The notes beneath the pieces were generated by a model. The model saw nothing but the letters and a program-made list of their open reading frames with translations, searched no databases and was not told the origin of the DNA. Positions 20,182 through 32,950 of a stretch of DNA of 64,000 nt are shown here, piece by piece. The DNA comes from Ophiura sarsii (lineage: Eukaryota; Echinodermata; Ophiuroidea; Amphilepidida; Ophiuridae): assembly GCA_035610835.1 (NCBI GenBank), contig CM069453.1, positions 69,876,682-69,940,681 of the forward strand. The letters are read 5' to 3'. The translations under genes were made by a program, and so were the position numbers. Every line of letters starts with the position of its first letter. Positions within the stretch are counted from its first letter, which is position 1.

Positions 20182-22227
20182 GAAACCCTGATTACACATC
20201 ATAGCACATCCCTATCAAAGTTGAGTGCCCCCCCCCCCCCACTCCTCATTCATTGTGAGGAATTCTTGATAATTCTTGATTTGAAATTGTTTTTCATTTC
20301 ATGTATGCCTGGATTTGACATTCGTCTTCCCACCCCCCCCCCCCCCCCCCCCATCCCCCGCCCCACCTCCCGCCACTGATTGAAATTGATTATTGTCTAA
20401 TGAGATATTATTTTAACACTTTCCACAGCTATTGACCAAATACAAAACAGATTTGTCAGAAACCTTTCCCATTTTTCAAGGTCTATCTCAAGGATTACTG
20501 AACCAATACTACGCATGTTTGTGCTTATTTTGAAGGGGTAGACAATACCACACTTGTTTCATTTACAAATTGGGTAGCATACACGGGGGCCTATTTCATT
20601 AGCCTATGGCTCTTCATGAAAATCTGTTTTATCCTGTCTTTCATAGAGTGTATTTCCAAGTATTATGAAAAGGTTGGCCCTGTATCTCATTTCGACTAAT
20701 ACTTTTGTAAAAATATCAAAAGATAAACCGTATGCCCTGTACGACGAGGCTCCCTGTACTGCGAAGCCAGCCTTCGTGGCCTCTAGCGAAACCGAGAGAC
20801 ATGTTTAGGTTCACCTCCATATTTGACCGAATGTGGTACAGTTAAGGGAGATTAGATACGGCCCCTAGACCATGTATGCTTCAAACACTAGTATCTAACC
20901 TGGTCTGGGAAGAGTGCCCAGAAACCATTAGTATCCACCAAACACTGGCTATGTGTAACTAAACGCTACCGCGGATTGCTAAACATGTCTAAAAGACTAT
21001 CATCACTCCGTGAGGAGTCCGCAACACAGCCTACTTTACTACATGGTAACTTGCTTTATATATAGGAGTCAAATACCATGCATATGGAATCTATGGTGTT
21101 TTAGGGATTTTTTATAGAAGTGAAGACCATGTCAATATCCAAAATTGGCCTCTCTATAAATTATCAAATGCCAATTTCAATACTTATTGTATTCACAATG
21201 GAGAATTTTAAATAACAAAGTCACAAATATTTATGAATAATCCATCAACATGTTTCTTGATTTGATTGTTTGTATCACTGCTCTTAATAGGCCAGGCTTC
21301 CTTTGTAATTCAAGTGTACAACAATTGATGTAGTATCTATTTCCAACAACTGTTTTCTGCATTCCTGCTGGGCCAACAGGTGGGGAGGCACCCAAGGGCA
21401 GGGGCGGACATTTCTTGTTAGGTGTGGGGGGGGGGGGGGGGGGATGATAAATGTTGGCCCCCCAAAAATGAAATTGAGCTGGTACCATCTATGCAGTGCG
21501 CAGCACCGCACTCTGAGCTATGCTCGGACAGGGGTGTGTCTGAGGGGGGATGTGCCCCCCTCAGAAGTAGAAAAAAAATTCAATTTTCAAACTCATTTGG
21601 TGCGATCTGGTGTATACTTTTGACCAATATTGTATTGAAAAGCCATCGCTTCATTTCAATAAATATTTTGTTTTTATCAATGCACGAAAGAAGTTGAGCA
21701 TTTTTTATACTGATATATTCTTGAACTTATTATAGATGGTTAAAAATCTCCAACAGGGGGGAGTCTGAGGGGGGATGTGCCCCCCTCAGAAGTAGAAAAA
21801 AATTCAATTTTCAAACTCATTTGGTGCGATCTGGTGTATACTTTTGACCAATATTGTATTGAAAAGCCATCACTTTATTTCTGATCAATATTGGCTTTTT
21901 AAATAGGCAGATAGGCCTATGCCAGAAAGAAGTTAATTAGTTACCTCCAAAAGATGGATTCTAGTCAACGTACGTATGCGTATGTTTCCTGACCAACGTA
22001 TAAACAATAAACTCCAAACGTTCTTATGTCCCTCGCATGCCTCCCCGCACGCCTTTCTTTCTCTTTTTCCTTTTGTTCTCCTTTTTCCCCTTTTTTACTT
22101 TCTTTTTTTTCCCCCTTTTTTCCTTTCTTTTTTCCCCCTTTTTTCCTTTTTTTTTTGGTAGATGTGAAAAATCAGGGGCCATGATTACATTGACCATCCC
22201 CCAGGTCAAAAAGTGGGTGGATATATC
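20182..22227 (+). repeat. Dispersed ~1.9 kb segment, copy B
   Basis: Begins gaaaccctgattacac exactly as the window start does and follows copy A to the C/T-rich tract. Differences: it lacks the 87-bp MITE (empty site at 21,911), has an internal duplication of the tctgaggggggatgtgcccc module (21,540 and 21,768), and carries small indels in homopolymers. Frames of 75-98 aa here are not shared intact with copy A. Confidence 0.85.
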
Positions 22228-22843
22228 CCCCCACCCCCACCCCCCCAGATTTCCGTCCTTGCTCACCCCCATCCACAAGTGACCATGTTCACCCTCCCCA
22301 CCCCCACCCACACAGTGCACAACAAAACCGTCTTTAATGTTTTAGGCCTATAACAAAAGTGCTTCAAAAGCCATTTACAATTAAATTCCACAAATGTCCT
22401 CCACTAATTTACTACATGTATGACCATGAGCAGTATAAATCCATTGCAAAAGCTGTTGGACTATTTATGATCGTGTTTGGGATAGATTTATAAAATGCAA
22501 ACTTGTAAATTCCCTTTTAATAGTCAAGGATCTGAATTCCATAGTTTACTACACCAGTTTATGAATGGATTTCAAATCAAAGCATAGAAAAACTTAAAAT
22601 TGGAATAATACCGGTATTATTTTGCCCACAGCAGTACGGTCAACTACTTAAAAGATATTGTGCCAAATATGGATATCATTCTCAAAATATGGGTCAATGT
22701 TATTGTTGGCTGCATTTGTAATCAGAATTCTAAGAGGGATAATACAGTGAATAGGCCTGCAGCTTATATTTATATGAAATTTGTCAATTTGGCAAACAAT
22801 AATCTGGTATGTAATACTTCCCTTGCCCTTCTATATAGGCCAT

Positions 22844-23072
22844 CGCACTGTTGATATAGGCCACATAAACAGTGCAGAGGAATAGCGTAAAATGTACAGG
22901 GTATACCAACAGTTGAGGCCACGCACTGTTGATATAGGCCACATAAACAGTACAGACGAATAGCGTAAAATGTACAGGGTATACCAACAGTTTGAGGCCA
23001 CGCACTGTTGATATAGGCCACATAAACAGTACAGACGAATAGCGTAAAATGTACAGGGTATACCAACAGTTT
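22844..23072 (+). repeat. Three tandem copies of a 78-79 bp unit
   Basis: Units start at cgcactgttg at 22,844, 22,922 and 23,001 (spacing 78 and 79 bp) and are nearly identical. Each holds an inverted pair, gcactgtt and aacagt(gc/ac), spaced by gatataggccacata, able to form an 8-bp stem. Minus-strand frames of 79-115 aa (CLCGLYQQC repeats) come from this array. Confidence 0.9.
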
Positions 23073-23574
23073 GGATACCTTTTTCAAGTAAAGCTTTGTA
23101 TCTCATTATTCGCATTATCAAACAGTGACTTGTCTCCTCTCCCCCCCCCCCCCCCCACTTTGCCCCATTTTTTTTCACGATTCACACACATTTTCTTACC
23201 AAATTAGGTTAAACTAGACTAAATTTGACCATTTTAGCACATATCTTCTTTTCTTCATGCCCCCCACCCAAAAAAATCTTGTCCCCCTTACCTTATTTGA
23301 CTGGATATAGAAAGCTATAAGATGGAATCAAAACATTTGAGACACCCTGTACTTGTATCTGACTTCATATTTACCCATGATTCATTGCAATATATATGCG
23401 GAAACACATACGATTTCACAAAGAACTTATGGGACTGTTTATATGAAAAGTTGGACATATTTTTTATCGGAAAATAGACCCATTTGTAAAAGTGACCCCA
23501 TTATTAGGGATTTTCCAGCACAAACCATACCATATGTTTAGGGATTGTGTGCCCCCCCCTGGGTTTATACCATA

Positions 23575-24238
23575 CAGGGTGAGTAAAAACACCTGTAATA
23601 AGGGAAAGAAGCCATCTTGTTTTCAAAACCATCCTGAAGTTTGAAACTTTTTAAACATTGCAATAATGATATATTTGTTCCTAACTTTATGTGAAAAATT
23701 GAAGTCAATTGTATTTTTGTTTGTCTTTGGTGAACCTTTTTGCTGCACAACCCAATTTACTTGTTTGTCCATAAGCATAGAGATTTTCAATTGAAATTGC
23801 ACACATTTCATGTTCACATTTGAATATCCAGCCAACAAATATTTGGAATAATTTCATTTTTATTCAAATTTAGAACATAAGCAATTCATAGCATGGGTTA
23901 TGATTTTGATTTTTTATCTCCCATGTAAACAAGAAATGACGCATTCCATTTCCAATTATGTTACAAATTTACTCAAATTTTAAATATTTAATGAGAGACG
24001 CATTTTGCAATCTTATGCCTTATGTATGTTTTGGTGACTCGTGGACATGCATGTGAAATGGGTGCATGGTAAAAAGGTTCACCAAAGGCAAATGAAAAAT
24101 GTGATTGACTTCATTTTTTCACATGAAATTAGTAACAAATATGCTATTCTTATAACGTTTTAAAAATGTCAAACATTAACTCGGTTTTGAAAACAAGATG
24201 GCTTTTCACCACTATTACAGTTTTTTTTACTCACCCTG
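23575..24238. mobile_element. Tc1/mariner-type foldback MITE
   Basis: The ends CAGGGTGAGTAAAAA and its complement are flanked by TA (23,573-23,574 and 24,239-24,240). The inverted arms extend about 170 bp (tttggtgaacctttttgc at the left; aaaaaggttcaccaaagg at the right). It is 664 bp long without coding capacity. TA flanks and CAGGG ends fit a non-autonomous Tc1/mariner element. Confidence 0.8.
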
Positions 24239-24485
24239 TACTTTGGTAGTTGTAAAGTTTGGTGTGAGTTTAATATATCAATTGAAATATGCTGAAAGCG
24301 AAAAAAAAACCCAGATATTCACAGATTTTCAATAATGTCATGCCATATCGGAATGATGATAGCTTGATGAAAGTGATATCAGGTATTAGATTTCACGGAC
24401 TATAATATTGTTTTTATAGGTTTTATATTTTTCGAACACGGTATATGATTTATACATTATTTTATTTTTAAATGAATACATTTAA

Positions 24486-24841
24486 AGGTAGATGACCCGA
24501 TCACATTCCGATTTCAACTTGACGTTTTCTATTCTACATGAAAGGTCATCCTTAAAAAAGTCGTGTTCAAAGTTTGAGTTGCATATATATATAATGGTTC
24601 TTATTTTAGACGCACAAGATGCTGTGAACTGTACCCATTGAGTAGTACATAAACTATATCGGTGGTTACCACCATTCGCGGTAATTCGACGTTATTTCAT
24701 AGATTTCTCCGTAATTATACCGATTTAGGCCGTCAAATTTCAGTATGATGATCAGAAAAATACGAGCTTTCATATGATATGAAAATCTCCGTATGTTTGA
24801 AATAATTCTGTGTTACGAAAATGTGATCGGGTCATCTACCT
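24486..24841. mobile_element. TTAA-flanked MITE
   Basis: Inverted ends AGGTAGATGACCCGATCACA and its complement flank 356 bp. TTAA is present on each side (24,482-24,485 and 24,842-24,845). TTAA target sites are typical of piggyBac and Kolobok elements. A degraded relative lies at 16,775-16,985. Confidence 0.85.
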
Positions 24842-25427
24842 TTAAATGAATACATAAAGCATTCTGGAACACCCTGTATACTGAATTCTTTTAAATAAAA
24901 ACCATTTATTATTTTGATCCCTTTTTATCAGCAAACTAATCAGGAAACAAAATGGTCAAATAATGCTGAACTTCATCTGCAAGAAAATGCATTCCTGGAC
25001 GATATTAATAAAATCCATAAACATAATAAAGACTTCAACAAAGGAAAATCATACACTTCGGGTATGTCCTATAGGGTGAAATCGGAACAACAAAAATAAG
25101 CCATGATTAGCACCATTTGATGAAAATCTGTGAGGTTTCAAATACATTTTTTTATTTTCAGCACACTACAGGGGGAGAAAAGACCAAAGGTTACCAAGCA
25201 CATATTTCCCCAGTCACAACTCCCCCCCCCCCCACTTGCCCCAGTCACCTCAAGCCCCACTCCTTTTTTTCCCCCAACAAACGAAAATGTTGACTTTTAA
25301 TGTCAAAATTGCTTAAAAGTAGTTAAAAATTGGTCTGAAATGTTAAATTCAGATGAAATTGAGCTAATTTCATCAACATTTTCATGCCCTTTGCATGCAT
25401 CCCCCACATTTATTTCATCTTTCCCCG

Positions 25428-25527
25428 NNNNNNNNNNNNNNNNNNNNNNNNNNNNNNNNNNNNNNNNNNNNNNNNNNNNNNNNNNNNNNNNNNNNNNNNN
25501 NNNNNNNNNNNNNNNNNNNNNNNNNNN
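25428..25527. other. Assembly gap, 100 N
   Basis: Exactly 100 unknown bases, probably a gap of conventional length. Nothing should be inferred across it; two frames that run through it are meaningless. Confidence 0.99.
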
Positions 25528-26711
25528 CTGCACTGTAATTCTATGGAAGAGGATTTATGAAGACTTTATGGAAGGAATCTTTTAATCACAAGGAATTACA
25601 AATAATAAGACTGATAAGAAGATAATCTCAAATCTCTGCAGAATTTTGTCTACCCCTGCTGCTGGAAGAAGGAAAAGCTATGTATGTACACATGTGCTGC
25701 ATGTGAATGTTGAGCTGAGATTTACTGGTAGATCATCAAGGCAAACAGTGTTTACCTTTGCCACGACCCTATCAACCCCAGCTATCCACAGGAGAATTGT
25801 CAGCAAAATATTGACTGGTTATTTTACCGCAACTATTTATTTATTGTACTAAACTATAACTATATATAAAGGATGATGTGGTGCTATTTATGTTTGATGT
25901 TTTTATCATCAGCATTATGCTGGGCAGATAATGAGTAAGTAATGCATTATTATTGAATTTTGTAATAAATAAAAGAGGACCTAACATTTTGATTCTAACA
26001 GAATCTTTATCAAAGGTAATTTTCAGGTCCTCTTATATTTATTACATTTACTTACACAGGCTATTTTTGTGGATAAAGCAGTTTGCATTCAGCTTTTGAA
26101 TTATATTATTGAACTTCTTATTTGTAAACAAGGTCGGATGGGGGAAGACCTCCATCTTGAACACTTCGATTCGATGAATTCACATTGGCGTCAGTTTTGT
26201 GCGGTACCTCTGCGGGTGAATCAGCACGCAGAGGCCCGCCCGGGACAAAAACCATGGTGCAACCGCCCCCTTGTTCATGGGATTTGGGGTGTGTTATCCA
26301 GGGTGCCACGGGGGCTTCAGTGGGGAGCTTAGTGGAGTGGATTTTTTGAATTTAAGTTTATTTATAATTTTTGATCACTGAAATAGTGTTATTCTTATTG
26401 AAAGATCCACGAGCAAGGATAATAGTCAATTCACAACCAGGCTGTACATGTACATGTATTATATGAAATAATCTAAAATTTGGATTTAACAGACATTTCT
26501 CAGCAACTGTTGAATCCAATAACATTCATAGAAATGATGGAAGGCCACGGAGATATTGGCGATAAAAAAGAAATTTGAACCCTAACCCTACCATATACCG
26601 CAATATACCACGATTGGGCACGTTGGTACCACCCGGCGTGGAAGTTTTTGGATGAAAAAATGGACCCAGCCATATAGTTTGCGCAATACACTGCGCAAAC
26701 TAACCTTGACA
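25528..26711. other. Stretch without recognised gene
   Basis: Short frames (25,646-25,852 and 26,069-26,332) show no domain. About 25,968-26,045 is a small inverted repeat (aataaaagaggacct / aggtcctcttatattt), probably a MITE remnant. Confidence 0.4.
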
Positions 26712-26780
26712 GCTGTGGTCTAGTGGGGAATTCTTCGCCTGTGGTGTGAGAGGTCCCTGGATCAAATCCCTGGGAGATCG
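26712..26780 (+). tRNA. tRNA-like sequence, probably pseudogene or SINE head
   Basis: An A-box-like tggtctagtgg and a B-box-like ggatcaaatcc (26,759-26,769) lie at tRNA spacing, and the string between resembles the tRNA-Gly/His arm order. The acceptor stem does not pair and no CCA or poly-T terminator follows; a poly-G run follows instead. It is best read as a decayed tRNA or the Pol III promoter of a SINE. Confidence 0.45.
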
Positions 26781-27591
26781 GGGGGGGGGGGGGGGGGGGA
26801 TATTTTGGTCGATTTTCCAGTTGAAGAAAAAAATTCTGAAAATAGTGGGGGTAGAGTTTAGGGTTAAGAAGAAAAAAAAGTTTCAATAGATAATGTATCT
26901 TGAAACATAATATTTCATGGAAAAAGGGTTAAAGTGTGGAATTGTGAATTAAGTCAAGTATAAGTATCCTCTATTGGGGGAAATATATAACGTGAAAAAT
27001 TGACACTGCTCTCACTCAATAATGTGAATTTTGTGCGAACGTGAAAAGTCCAATGGGAAGTTCTGATCGATACCCTACTGATTTTAGGGATGAGATACGA
27101 TTGCTAGGCAATATCCTCAAAGTCAATACATAAGACGGGCAATTACAATTAGAATATCTCCCATCTTTTCTGTGCACGTCTGCCTCGCTTACTTGAAAAA
27201 TTAATAACCATAGGCCTACCAATTCCATGTTAAACACCAGCAGCTACCCGTGTCAGACGTACATAGTTACCCGGGCGAATAGATTTTCAGCTTTTAGCTG
27301 GGTCAACGATATAGCACCCTCAATATATACCCGGGCAAATAGATTTTCGGTTTTTAGCTTCAGGGTCAATGATATAGCGCCCTCAATAGTTATAGTTAGC
27401 TCAATTATCAGAAATGTAAATCTGCAAGAGAATATACTTTCTAAATAAAATCATGGAAAAGATCACATAATATGCCTTTAATGATAACCAATTACAATTG
27501 ATAAATGAGGTATATCCCATCTCACCCTCAGACCCCTCTTCTTACTGATCAATCTGATTTTGCCAAAACTGGGATCTGCCCCCTCTGAGAA

Positions 27592-27818
27592 CAGTGGCGG
27601 CGCTACAGGGGGGCAAGGGGAGGGGCAAAATTAGAAAAAAAATGACAATGTTAGCACAAAAAGGCACATTTTCTTACTAAATTAGGTTAAATTAGACCAA
27701 ATGTTGACAATTTTAGCATAAACCAGCTAAATTTTGCCTGCAAGCGCTTATTTCCCCCCTTATTGCCCCCCTTTTTCCCCCCTCCCCCCAAAAAATTATG
27801 AGGCTGGCGCCGCCACTG
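27592..27818. mobile_element. hAT-type MITE
   Basis: Inverted ends CAGTGGCGGCGC and GCGCCGCCACTG bound 227 bp of purine- and pyrimidine-rich sequence. The flanks TCTGAGAA and TCTGAGTG agree at 6 of 8 positions, consistent with an aged 8-bp hAT target duplication. Confidence 0.75.
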
Positions 27819-28016
27819 TCTGAGTGACCATGGAAGTACAAAAGTTGTAGTTAGGATTTAGAGCTATTTAATATTATCAAGACAAATGTCATGAGACTGA
27901 TATTAATATTAGAGATGACGAGGGAGAAGGTGGAACTTATTGATTGACCCTCATATTATAATAATGTAGTAGACTCTGTAGAAGTTGTACAGACATTGTA
28001 TCACCACATACACAGT

Positions 28017-28615
28017 CAGCTGTAGAACGGGGGTCCCGTTTCAATTGAGGGCGCTCTATTAAGTGACGCACTGCCGTCATTTTTTACACAGCGATTTATC
28101 AAGTGACGGAAGTCCGTCGCACGCTGGAATACAAACAAAATCACTTTTCAATAGAGGGCAGGCTTGTGAACGGGACTGCGTTTACAAGGGAATGTCATGT
28201 GCAGCAATTTTCAAAATTCATAAAAAGGCGATTTTGCCGATTTTAATCAACGAAATAACTCTCTTATCACAGAGACAACCGTCACAAAGGCTTCACTTCT
28301 AAATAAAAATTATCACACTTACCCTAAAAATTCTATAAAATGGTGTAATCTCGTCTAGAAAATGACATAATTTTAGCTTGTGTTGTGTGATGTTGGGGTC
28401 AAAGGTTAAATTAAATCATCGAACTAGATGTCGCAAGGAGTTCTGGTACCTATGCTGCCGTCAACTCGATGGATAGTTACTTTTTATGCAGATAATTGGG
28501 TGTAAAATGCGAAAATTCAATCATTGCGCAAATTGACGGGTATGCGTTACCTTGGTTACGTACAGCCGTCATTTTAGAGCGCCCTCAATTGAAACAGGGC
28601 CCCGTTCTACAGCTG
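28017..28615. mobile_element. ~600-bp TIR element (CAGCTGTAGAACGGGG ends)
   Basis: Inverted ends of about 40-45 bp: cagctgtagaacgggg followed by gtttcaattgagggcgctct at the left, and the complement at the right. The interior (fragments such as gtgacggaagtccgtcgc) has no transposase-like frame. The target duplication could not be fixed because the end itself is palindromic (CAGCTG). Confidence 0.75.
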
Positions 28616-30920
28616 ATTGATGTAAGCACACAGGAAAAGGGGTATATTTTCGAGTGCCAGCAGCGCGGACAGCGAAATCATGAAAATAGGGGGTATTTTA
28701 TGAATCGGTCTCTGCGAAATTCAGAAAAGGGGTATTTTTCAAAATCCCCCGAAAATGCACATGTTTTGGAATCAAAGATATTATCCGCGATCGTACTGCT
28801 GCTGGCAATGTTAACAATGGGTGCGTTCACAATATAACATTTATAACAGCTTGATCTAAACTGCAAGAGTCAATGAGAACAAAATTGTACTAATTCGGAA
28901 ATCGGGACCAGCGAAAGCCAGGCAGGACCTATGTCATGATTTGCAAGAGAGTTTCTCCCCAGTTTTCCTGGCAGACCGTGCACATTTTGGGAGCAAATTG
29001 TTTTTATCTATTTTATGTATGAAGTGTCATTGAATAGGGGGTATTTTTTACCCCAATTTTGTCCCCGATTTTGTAAAAAAAGGGGGTTAAAATTGATGAA
29101 CAAATTTCTTGCAAAGAGGTACTTTGATCGAAAAAATGAAGAACATGCATGGTTACCAACTTTTGTGTTGAGTTTGGGGGGCGGCGGGGTTTCAGATCAA
29201 TTCAATGAATATAGTAACCTTGATTTCTGATGTGGCAGTGACATTCACATGCTTTTGGATATGGTATGTGTACTCATGCAATTGAGATCATATCAAGTTT
29301 ATAACTCTACCAACCAAAATCACTTCTGTGTATTATTAAAGATGCACAGGGGGCAATAGTTAGGAAGTTTCTAATAAATGAACGTTGCAGGCATTCTACA
29401 CCATTGCACTGCATGCATGCTATGTTATCTCTGTTCGCTCATAGACGGTGAAATGGGAAATGGGACCGTCTATGGTTAGCTATGTACTATGGTTTATGTG
29501 CCATATTGTTTTGACAAAAGGTTTAGGCCCTTCACAATAAAATGTGTGTTTCCTGTTACGAGCGCGCGTCCAAAAGTCCCCCCTCGTCATATATTTTATT
29601 ATTTGATAATATTTTGTTATATTACATTTTCCCTTTGAAAAATGCTGTTTTCCCATCTATTTCGCACATTTTTAGACCCAAATTTCATTTTGATCATTGC
29701 GTTCGTGACTTGCCAGTAACACGAAATCGACGGGTCGCTGTAGTAGTTGCATATTACAGGCAATGCGTAATCGTAAATGAACTGTAGTGTATGAGATGGA
29801 ATATAGTCTACATCGCATGCTTCAGGTTATTGATCGTTTGACACACCCGTCATGACAAGACAATACTAGAAACTATGTTGGCCTGAACTTTCTTCAGCAC
29901 AGTCTAGTCTAGCGAGTACCAAGTAAATGTATAAATATTGGATATTTTATTTAGTTTTGGTTTTATGTTTTACGAATCCAGATTGAGTGTGTAATCGATT
30001 GTAATCGATTTGTATAGTATTTATTTGAATAATTCCAATAGAAATAACATTGGAAAATGACTTTCGCTTGGTCCTTGGTCGGTTCAAAATTCGGCTACCT
30101 ATTAAAATAAATTTACACGCATATCGTGATGTGCAAAACTGCAAATGGCTTAGAGTACTGGTGTTTGAAAAAATCATGCGCTTTCTATATCGTGGTCAGT
30201 AGCCTTGATCGGTTTTCTTTTGAGATAGATTTAATATTCCTGCTAGTAGTGTAGTTGTAGGCCTAGGTGCTTGGTGAATCACAACAAACCATGAATTGAC
30301 CACATGTCTCAAAATGTCAAATTTAAAATAGATTTTGCGGTTGTTATCAATGACCGTATGATAGTTTGCAGTTTGCTATATAGATTGGGTGGGTCGAGGG
30401 GTGGTAGTCATGTAGTGGTGGATATGGGGGAGGGGGGGGGGGTAATGGAGAAAAACTTGTTGCTCATATACATTTTGAGATTGGGGATGGGGTGGGGGAG
30501 GGTGATGGGTTGGGTAAGGGGTGATGGAGGAAAATGGCCAACATGATTTTTTATTTTTGCTGTGGTGGGGTGGGGTCGGGTGGGTATCATTTGGGTGGTC
30601 CGGGGGTGAGGGAGGATGAGTGATGGGAGGTAAAATGTTACTTTGCTGTATTTGGGTGAGGGCTGTCCAATGACCAAAACTCACATACAACCGAGTATTA
30701 AAATGGATTTTGTGTTTTGCCGTTATAGTTTCTAGCTTTTTATTTTCTATGCATAAAAAACAGTTTAATTTTTCAAATATGTCACCTTAGTTGAACCAAA
30801 GTGACATGCAACCCCAGGGGTGGGAGTAGGTCTACTGTAGAACAGATCATGCCGTCTTGTATATCAAAAGACCCCTTTTTTAATTGTATATTAATTTTGT
30901 TTGGTATCTCCGGTGGTCCC
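28616..30920. other. Stretch without recognised gene
   Basis: Several 'ggggtatttt' words at 28,640-29,050 suggest a diverged repeat. 30,390-30,680 is a G-rich, T-poor stretch whose minus-strand frames (PPP/THP) are compositional. No exon with splice sites was found. Confidence 0.4.
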
Positions 30921-32855
30921 TTTTTGTCTCGCCTGATGTAATCAGAAAGAGACTATGTTATCACTATTTCGTATGCCGTCAGCCGTGTGCTAAGAAATAC
31001 CTTTGTGACGCGATATCTGGAGATCCGTAAGGCCTATCGTGATGGGACTTGGTGGAGGGAAGGGGGGTGGTGCGTTCTGTTGCTGATTGATTTTTCAAGG
31101 TCATCGGGGGTCATACAAGGTCATCGAGGTCAAATATGCTTACAACTTTTGAGACGCGTTGTGACGCGATATCTAGAGATCCGTAAGGCCTATCTTGGTG
31201 GGACTTGATGTCAGGGAAGGGGGTGGGGTGTTCTTTTGCTGATTAGATTTTTAAGGTCATTGGAGGTCATTCAAGGTCATCGGGGTCAAATATGGGGTCA
31301 AATAAGATCCGTAAAGCCGATCTTGATGGGATTTGGTGGAGGGAAGGGGGTGGTGGTTTTTTTTTGCTGATTAAATTTTCAAGGTCATCGGAGGTCATTC
31401 AAGGTCATCAGGGGTCAAATATGGGGTCAAATAGATCAGTAAGGCCTATCTTGATGGGATTTGGTGGAGGGAAGGGGGGTGGTGTGTTCTTTTTGCTGAT
31501 TAAATTTTCAAGGTCACCAGAGGTCATCGGGGTCAAATATGGGGTCAAATAGATCAGTAAGGCCTATATTGATGAGATTTGGTGGAGGGAAGGGGAGTGG
31601 TGTGTTCTTTTTGCTGAATAAATTTTCAAGGTCATCAGAGGTCATTCAAGGTCATCGGGGGTCAAATTAGATCCATAAGGCCTATCTTGATTGGATTTGG
31701 TGGAGGGAAGGGGGATGGTGTGTTCTTTTTGTTCTTAATTTTTCGGGGTCATCAGGGGTCATATATGGGGTCAAATAGATCAGTAAGGCCTATCTTGATG
31801 GGATTTGGTGGAGGGAAGGGGGGGGTGTTCTTTTTGTTGATTAATTTTTCGGGGTCATCGGGGGTCAAATATGGGGTCAAATAGATCAGTAAGGCCTATC
31901 TTGATGGGATTTGGTGGACGGAAGAGGGATGGTGTGTTCTTTTTGTTGATTAATTTTTCGGGGTCATTGGGGTCAAATATGGGGTCAAATAGATCAGTAA
32001 GGCCTATCTTGATGGGATTTGGTGGAGGGAAGGGGGGTGGTGTGTTCTTTTTGTTGATTAATTTTTCGGGGTCATTGGGGGTCAAATATGGGGTCAAATA
32101 GATCAGTAAGGCCTATCTTGATGGGATTTGGTGGAGGGAAGGGGGGTGGTGTGTTCTTTTTGTTGATTAATTTTTCGGGGTCATCGGGGGTCAAATATGG
32201 GGTCAAATAGATCAGTAAGGCCTATCTTGATGGGATTTGGTGGAGGGAAGGGGGTGGTGTGTTCTTTTTATTGATTAATTTTTCGGGGTCATCGGGGGTC
32301 AAATATGGGGTCAAATAGATCAGTAAGGCCTATCTTGATGGGATTTGGTGGACGGAAGAGGGATGGTGTGTTCTTTTTGTTGATTAATTTTTCGGGGTCA
32401 TCGGGGGTCAAATATGGGGTCAAATAAGATCCGTAAGGCCTATCTTGATGGGATTTGGTGGACGGAAGAGGGATGGTGTGTTCTTTTTGTTGATTAATTT
32501 GTCGAGGTCATCAGAGGTCATCTGGGGTCAAATAAGATCCGTAAGGCCTATCTTGATGTGATTTGGTGGAGGGAAGGGGGTTGGTATGTTCTTTTTGCTG
32601 ATTAAATTTTCAAGGTCATCAGAGGTCATCTGGGGTCAAATAAGATCTGTAAGGCCTATCTTGATGTGATTTGGTGTAGGGAAGGGGGTGATGTGTTCTT
32701 TTTGTTGATTAAATTTTTCAAGGTATTACATCCCTTGCATTAACTACAATGCATACCTCTGTGACAGTGCTACATTGTATCATATGTTTCATCATCATTT
32801 CTTTCAAGTCACTTTTGATGAACAGGCGAGACGCGCCGTTCGAGAACCGCCTTGT
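30921..32855 (+). mobile_element. Minisatellite-bearing DNA element 1 (109-bp unit)
   Basis: A left flank (ttttgtctcgcctgatg, cagaaagagactatg) and a right flank (gaacaggcgagacgcgcc ... ccgccttgt), both shared with the element at 43,940-46,449, enclose about 15 tandem units. The core unit is 109 bp (for example starts at 31,983, 32,092, 32,201); the first units are longer and diverged. GTCTCGCCTG near the left end and CAGGCGAGAC near the right end form a short inverted pair. The layout recalls Rehavkus-type elements, which carry tandem arrays (inference). Frames on both strands (RSVRPILMGFGGG, PIKIGLTDLF) are by-products of the unit. Confidence 0.75.
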
Positions 32856-32872
32856 ATTTGATCTGTACAATT

Positions 32873-32950
32873 AATAATAATAATAATAATAATATTTATT
32901 TCTTATATAGCGCAATTACATCAAAAATAACTCAAGGCGCTTTACAAAGA
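32873..32950 (-). repeat. (TAA)n with conserved 'aaggcgctttaca' repeat end
   Basis: (AAT)n followed by tatatagcgcaattacatc and ctcaaggcgctttac, with an internal agcgc/gcgct pair. It looks like the 3' end and tail of an interspersed retroposon in minus orientation. Family not identified. Confidence 0.45.
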
